From contig JABWAJ010000177.1 of NCBI GenBank assembly GCA_013361075.1, positions 1-9,590 on the forward strand: a stretch of 9,590 bases of DNA, given 5' to 3'. Origin of the DNA: Saprospiraceae bacterium. Its GTDB lineage: Bacteria; Bacteroidota; Bacteroidia; Chitinophagales; Saprospiraceae. This document shows positions 7,132-9,590 of this stretch, one piece after another. The stretch's first letter is position 1, and each line of letters starts with the position of its first letter. A model generated the notes under the pieces. It did not search any database. It worked only from the letters and a program-made list of their open reading frames with translations, and was not told where the DNA came from. Made by a program: the position numbers and the translations under genes.

Positions 7132-7713
7132 TTGTCTATTCATTCAGCCTCGAAACATAACGAGACATTGGACTACGCGAATACTCATCACGACATTGTT
7201 GAACAGTGTAAACAGGGCAGCCGCCATGCTCAGTTTGAGCTATACAGGCTTTATTCCAAAGCCATGTACAATATTTGTTTGCGCATGTTGAACAGTGAAC
7301 TGGATGCGGAAGACGTACTTCAACACTCTTTCGTGGACGTTTTTTCGAAACTGGAGTCATTCAGGCACGAATCGTCTATAGGGGCCTGGATCAAACGGAT
7401 TGTCATCAACAATTGCATTAACCACCTCAAACGCAGTCGCCTGAAGTTTGAAGAGTTGGATGACAAGTTCCACAATGTGACAGAGGAAGCGCCCTATGAA
7501 GCGCCGGGATTGAGTGTGGAAATGGTAAAGAAAGCTATGGTTGAGTTACCGGACGGATACCGGGTAGTTTTTTCGCTGTACCTGCTGGAAGGTTATGACC
7601 ACGAAGAAATAGCGGAGATTCTTAATATCTCAGAAGCAACTTCCAAATCACAGTTTCACAGGGCGAAAAAACGACTGAAAGAAATCATCGAATCCAAACA
7701 CTATAGATCATAA
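7132..7713 (+). CDS. ECF (extracytoplasmic function) RNA polymerase sigma factor, sigma-70 family
   Basis: The 193-residue product has both ECF core domains and no region 3. Sigma-2 spans about residues 30-100: AQFELYRLYSKAMYNICLRM, then DAEDVLQHSFVDVFSKLESF, which binds the core enzyme, and WIKRIVINNCINHLKRSR, which melts and recognises the -10. Sigma-4 spans about 130-185: VELPDGYRVVFSLYLLEGYD, then a helix-turn-helix HEEIAEILNISEATSKSQFHRAKK (split here for reading), which contacts the -35. The frame has a TGA at 7108-7110 upstream and no ATG before Met45, which is inside sigma-2. The start must therefore be a rare codon: TTG at 7132 or TTG at 7168 (LDYANTHHD), the latter giving the N-terminal length typical of relatives. 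The probable anti-sigma gene follows after 13 nt, so the sigma factor is probably held inactive at the membrane until an envelope signal releases it. Confidence 0.92.
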   Translation: MSIHSASKHNETLDYANTHHDIVEQCKQGSRHAQFELYRLYSKAMYNICLRMLNSELDAEDVLQHSFVDVFSKLESFRHESSIGAWIKRIVINNCINHLKRSRLKFEELDDKFHNVTEEAPYEAPGLSVEMVKKAMVELPDGYRVVFSLYLLEGYDHEEIAEILNISEATSKSQFHRAKKRLKEIIESKHYRS

Positions 7714-7726
7714 AATTCAAGCAGCA

Positions 7727-8281
7727 ATGCAACGCGATTTTTTGGAACAATTTATCAAAGACAACCGGGAAGCTTTTGACGATGCCACCCCTAATCTCAA
7801 GGTTTGGGCTGACGTCAGCAAAACGCTGGATGCCCGGCCCCCGCAAGCAAAACGGGTGGTGATGTGGTCAAAAGCACGGGTTGCAGCGGCAATAGTAGCT
7901 TTGGTTACTGCAGGTGCCCTGTTTGGCAGCTATCTGACCCGTGTTAATGACCAGGAAGCCGTTGCTTCCGCCGAGCTGGTTTCGCCGGAACTGATAGAAG
8001 CGGAGCAGTACTACAATGGAGAAGTGCAGAAGCGGTACAGTCAATTGGCCAATTATCAGTATGATAAGTCTGTAGATCAGGATTTGCAGCAAATTGACCA
8101 GATCATGGAAGAATTGCGCGCCGATCTGGCTGAAGCCCCCAAAGGCATGGAAGAAGAAATCATCAGCAATCTAATAAAAAGCTACCAGACCAAAATCCGG
8201 ATTTTGGAAAGGGTGCTTGATCGAACTCAATCTACTCATTCAAAAACTTCAAAATCGGCAAGCGATGAAGTTGGCATATAA
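7727..8281 (+). CDS. Probable single-pass membrane anti-sigma factor
   Basis: This 184-residue protein is assigned mainly from position and topology. It lies 13 nt after the ECF sigma gene and is followed by an overlapping exported-protein gene. Residues 1-48 are a charged, helix-prone cytosolic segment (FLEQFIKDNREAFDDATPNL) that would clamp the sigma factor. Residues 51-70 (RVAAAIVALVTAGALFGSYL) are the sole membrane helix. Residues about 85-165 are a periplasmic helical region with coiled-coil character (QQIDQIMEELRADLAEAPKG). There is no HxxxCxxC zinc motif and in fact no cysteine anywhere, so it is not a classical ZAS anti-sigma. The C-terminal tail (STHSKTSKSASD) is Ser/Thr/Lys-rich and looks disordered. 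The same gene order, sigma, short TM protein and DUF4097-like protein, is familiar in Bacteroidota. Direct inhibition of the sigma factor is inferred. Confidence 0.75.
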   Translation: MQRDFLEQFIKDNREAFDDATPNLKVWADVSKTLDARPPQAKRVVMWSKARVAAAIVALVTAGALFGSYLTRVNDQEAVASAELVSPELIEAEQYYNGEVQKRYSQLANYQYDKSVDQDLQQIDQIMEELRADLAEAPKGMEEEIISNLIKSYQTKIRILERVLDRTQSTHSKTSKSASDEVGI

Positions 8282-9383
8282 TTTATCAATCCTCATTTTG
8301 ATGGCGGCAATTCCCTGCGCTTATGCAGGGGTTGAAACCGGCGAACGCACGGATTTTACCAAAACCATCAAGAAGGAATACGAAGTGGGCAGTAACGCTA
8401 CGGTACACATCAACAACAAATACGGCAAGGTAGATGTAAAAACCTGGGATAAAAACCGCGTTAAAATTGATGTACGCATCATTGTGCGTGCCAATACGGA
8501 AGCAGAAGCCCAAAAAGTATTCGACCGCATCAATGTGCAGTTTTCCAACACAGGAAGCTATGTGAAAGCGGAAACGACTATTGAACCTCAAAACCGCAAA
8601 TGGTGGGACAGCGGACCGTCAAAAAATGATTATTCTATCAATTATGAGGTCTTCGCCCCGGCAAGTGTCAATCTGGAATTGTACAATAAATACGGCGATG
8701 TCTATGCAGCTGCGATAAAGGGCAAAGGCACCATTGACGTAAAATACGGCAATTTTAAATTAGACGGACTGTTCGAAGCCTCCAACATCACCCTGGCCTA
8801 TGGCAACGGCAAACTCACCAAGGGGGGCAAATTGGTCACAGATGTCAGTTATGGTCGGCTTAATGTAACGGAAGCGGATGAAATGGACCTCAACAGCAAG
8901 TATTCGACCATTACCCTGGATAAGGTAGACGCTGTGCGCAGCATGAGCAAATACGACACCTACAAGCTGGGCAACATCCAAAATTTCCGGAATATTGGTA
9001 AGTACGACAACATCGAAGTCCAGAATGCAGGACACATGGTGGTCAGTTCCAAATATACCAATGTACATGTTGAAAAAGCAACCAAAGTGCTGGAAATGAA
9101 CATGGAATACGGAGGCGTAAACGTCATGCAGCTCAATAAAGGCTTTTCGGATGTGAATCTTAGCGGCAAATACACCGATTTCAAACTCATAGTGGAAAAT
9201 GGTGCCGTTTACCGCATCGACGCTCTGGCCGATTACGCCGGGGTGCGCTATCCGGTTGGTATGACGGTTACCCACGAGAAAAAAGACAAATCCTATTATG
9301 AGATTCAGGGCCACGTTGGCCAACAGGGAGCGCCTGCGGTAATCAAAGCCCGAATTAGCTATGGCGGACTGAAAGTGCAGTAG
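8265..9383 (+). CDS. Exported DUF4097-like beta-solenoid (adhesin-like) protein
   Basis: ATG at 8265 gives 372 residues with a good signal peptide (MKLAYNLSILILMAAIPCAYA). An upstream in-frame ATG at 8217 would add 16 polar residues before it and overlap the anti-sigma gene further, so it is rejected. The chosen start overlaps the anti-sigma gene by 17 nt in another frame, suggesting translational coupling. The mature protein is almost all beta, with a repeated N/KYG-type turn: INNKYGKVDVKTWD near residue 50, LYNKYGDVYA near 143, then a ladder to residue 324 spaced mostly 17-18 residues, and a final ISYGGLKVQ. This resembles DUF4097/bactofilin-like right-handed solenoids found next to ECF sigma factors in Bacteroidota. 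Residues about 50-130 form a separate N-terminal module. There are no catalytic motifs and no lipobox. The protein is periplasmic or at the surface. It may be a regulon output or a partner that feeds the signal to the anti-sigma factor; the sequence does not decide. Confidence 0.82.
   Translation: MKLAYNLSILILMAAIPCAYAGVETGERTDFTKTIKKEYEVGSNATVHINNKYGKVDVKTWDKNRVKIDVRIIVRANTEAEAQKVFDRINVQFSNTGSYVKAETTIEPQNRKWWDSGPSKNDYSINYEVFAPASVNLELYNKYGDVYAAAIKGKGTIDVKYGNFKLDGLFEASNITLAYGNGKLTKGGKLVTDVSYGRLNVTEADEMDLNSKYSTITLDKVDAVRSMSKYDTYKLGNIQNFRNIGKYDNIEVQNAGHMVVSSKYTNVHVEKATKVLEMNMEYGGVNVMQLNKGFSDVNLSGKYTDFKLIVENGAVYRIDALADYAGVRYPVGMTVTHEKKDKSYYEIQGHVGQQGAPAVIKARISYGGLKVQ
8892..9245 (+). repeat. 17-residue protein repeat ladder within the DUF4097-like gene
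   Basis: In the translated protein (start 8265) the tyrosine of the [K/S/E/A]Y[G/D/S/T] turn falls at residues 143, 161, 179, 196, 213, 230, 247, 264, 282, 303 and 324. Successive spacings are 18, 18, 17, 17, 17, 17, 17, 18, 21 and 21. The DNA is not a tandem repeat at base level, so the copies are old and kept by structure. The span given covers roughly the later copies; the ladder starts near base 8690. Confidence 0.7.
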
Positions 9384-9418
9384 GGAAGGAAAACAGTTTT
9401 CATTTTGGGTTTTAAAAA

Positions 9419-9452
9419 ACATGAGACATCCCGAATTTTGGATGTCTCATGT
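9419..9452. terminator. Strong hairpin terminator, 13-bp perfect stem
   Basis: ACATGAGACATCC at 9419-9431 is the exact reverse complement of GGATGTCTCATGT at 9440-9452, separated by the 8-nt loop CGAATTTT. It lies 35 nt after the stop of the DUF4097-like gene. On the plus strand only a short T run follows (CATTTG). On the minus strand the hairpin is followed by GTTTTTTAAAA, a better T-tract, so it may stop transcription from both sides and fits convergent genes. Confidence 0.75.
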
Positions 9453-9501
9453 CATTTGTGCTACTCACATTTTGGGGTGCCTATCCTATAAAACCGAAGG
9501 T

Positions 9502-9590
9502 TCATTGCAAAAGGCCCGCTTGGTGTATTTTCGAGGGGATATCGGCCCCGGACTGTCCCAAACAAGCGCTAAGACGGGCAGCCACGTGTT
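9502..9590 (-). CDS. Possible 3' end of an unidentified minus-strand gene
   Basis: From the right edge the minus strand reads an open frame of 28 codons (HVAARLSACLGQSGADIP, then SKIHQAGLLQ) ending in TGA at 9502-9504. Its composition looks protein-like, and it would converge on the DUF4097-like gene with the 13-bp hairpin between them. The piece is too short to identify. A second minus frame is open for a similar length (ending PSVL, TAG), so this call rests on context and residue composition only. Confidence 0.3.
   Translation of the reverse strand, partial: HVAARLSACLGQSGADIPSKIHQAGLLQ

Noticed and set aside
8217..8264. Upstream ATG at 8217 as the start of the solenoid gene
   Set aside because: It would place 16 polar residues before a well-formed signal peptide and lengthen the overlap with the anti-sigma gene. 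ATG at 8265 starts directly at the signal peptide.
8760..9422. A 220-codon open frame on the minus strand opposite the solenoid gene
   Set aside because: The solenoid gene has a signal peptide, a regular repeat and operon context. The antisense frame is rich in His, Phe and Val without any motif and is a by-product of the repetitive codons on the other strand.
1..9590. CRISPR arrays, tRNA or rRNA genes, insertion sequences, phage or toxin-antitoxin genes
   Set aside because: No tandem spaced repeats, cloverleaf-like segments, transposase motifs or terminal inverted repeats were seen. The window is almost filled by ordinary chromosomal genes.

Overview
The window looks like chromosomal DNA of a Bacteroidota bacterium, perhaps of the Saprospiraceae/Lewinella type. 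That is inferred from gene content: a propeller-type (Reg_prop plus Y_Y_Y) sensor histidine kinase, a lipoprotein with an acidic CDKDED motif after the lipid-attached cysteine, an ECF sigma / anti-sigma / DUF4097-like operon, and a TAnnTTTG -7 promoter element. Gene density is high. I see no transposase, integrase, CRISPR array, tRNA or rRNA.

Region 1 (1-3328, minus strand) is one long sensor-kinase reading frame that runs off the left edge. It has a signal peptide, a two-component-regulator beta-propeller, a Y_Y_Y domain, one membrane segment, a HisKA domain and a HATPase domain. A single in-frame TAG at 2321-2323 interrupts it inside the propeller. I checked the frame codon by codon from 2320 to 2 and it is otherwise open. 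The gene is therefore either a very recent nonsense pseudogene, a readthrough case or a sequencing error. It is not a frameshift.

Region 2 (3451-5391, plus strand) holds two closely spaced genes: an exported protein with two OmpA-like domains around a carboxypeptidase-regulatory-like domain, then a bestrophin-family membrane channel 33 nt downstream. Region 3 (5412-6926, minus strand) is a probable surface lipoprotein with an Ig-like N-terminal region and a right-handed beta-helix, convergent with the bestrophin gene.

Region 4 (7132-9383, plus strand) is a compact three-gene operon: an ECF sigma factor with no ATG start, a single-pass probable anti-sigma factor without a zinc motif, and an exported DUF4097-like beta-solenoid protein whose start overlaps the anti-sigma gene. 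The solenoid shows a clear 17-residue repeat ladder. A 13-bp perfect hairpin follows, and the right edge may contain the 3' end of another minus-strand gene.

The genes share a cell-envelope theme: sensing across the envelope, peptidoglycan-linked and surface proteins, and an envelope-type ECF module. I see no convincing evidence of a new defence or mobile system. The best leads are the lone TAG in the kinase, the solenoid repeat and the tandem OmpA architecture.
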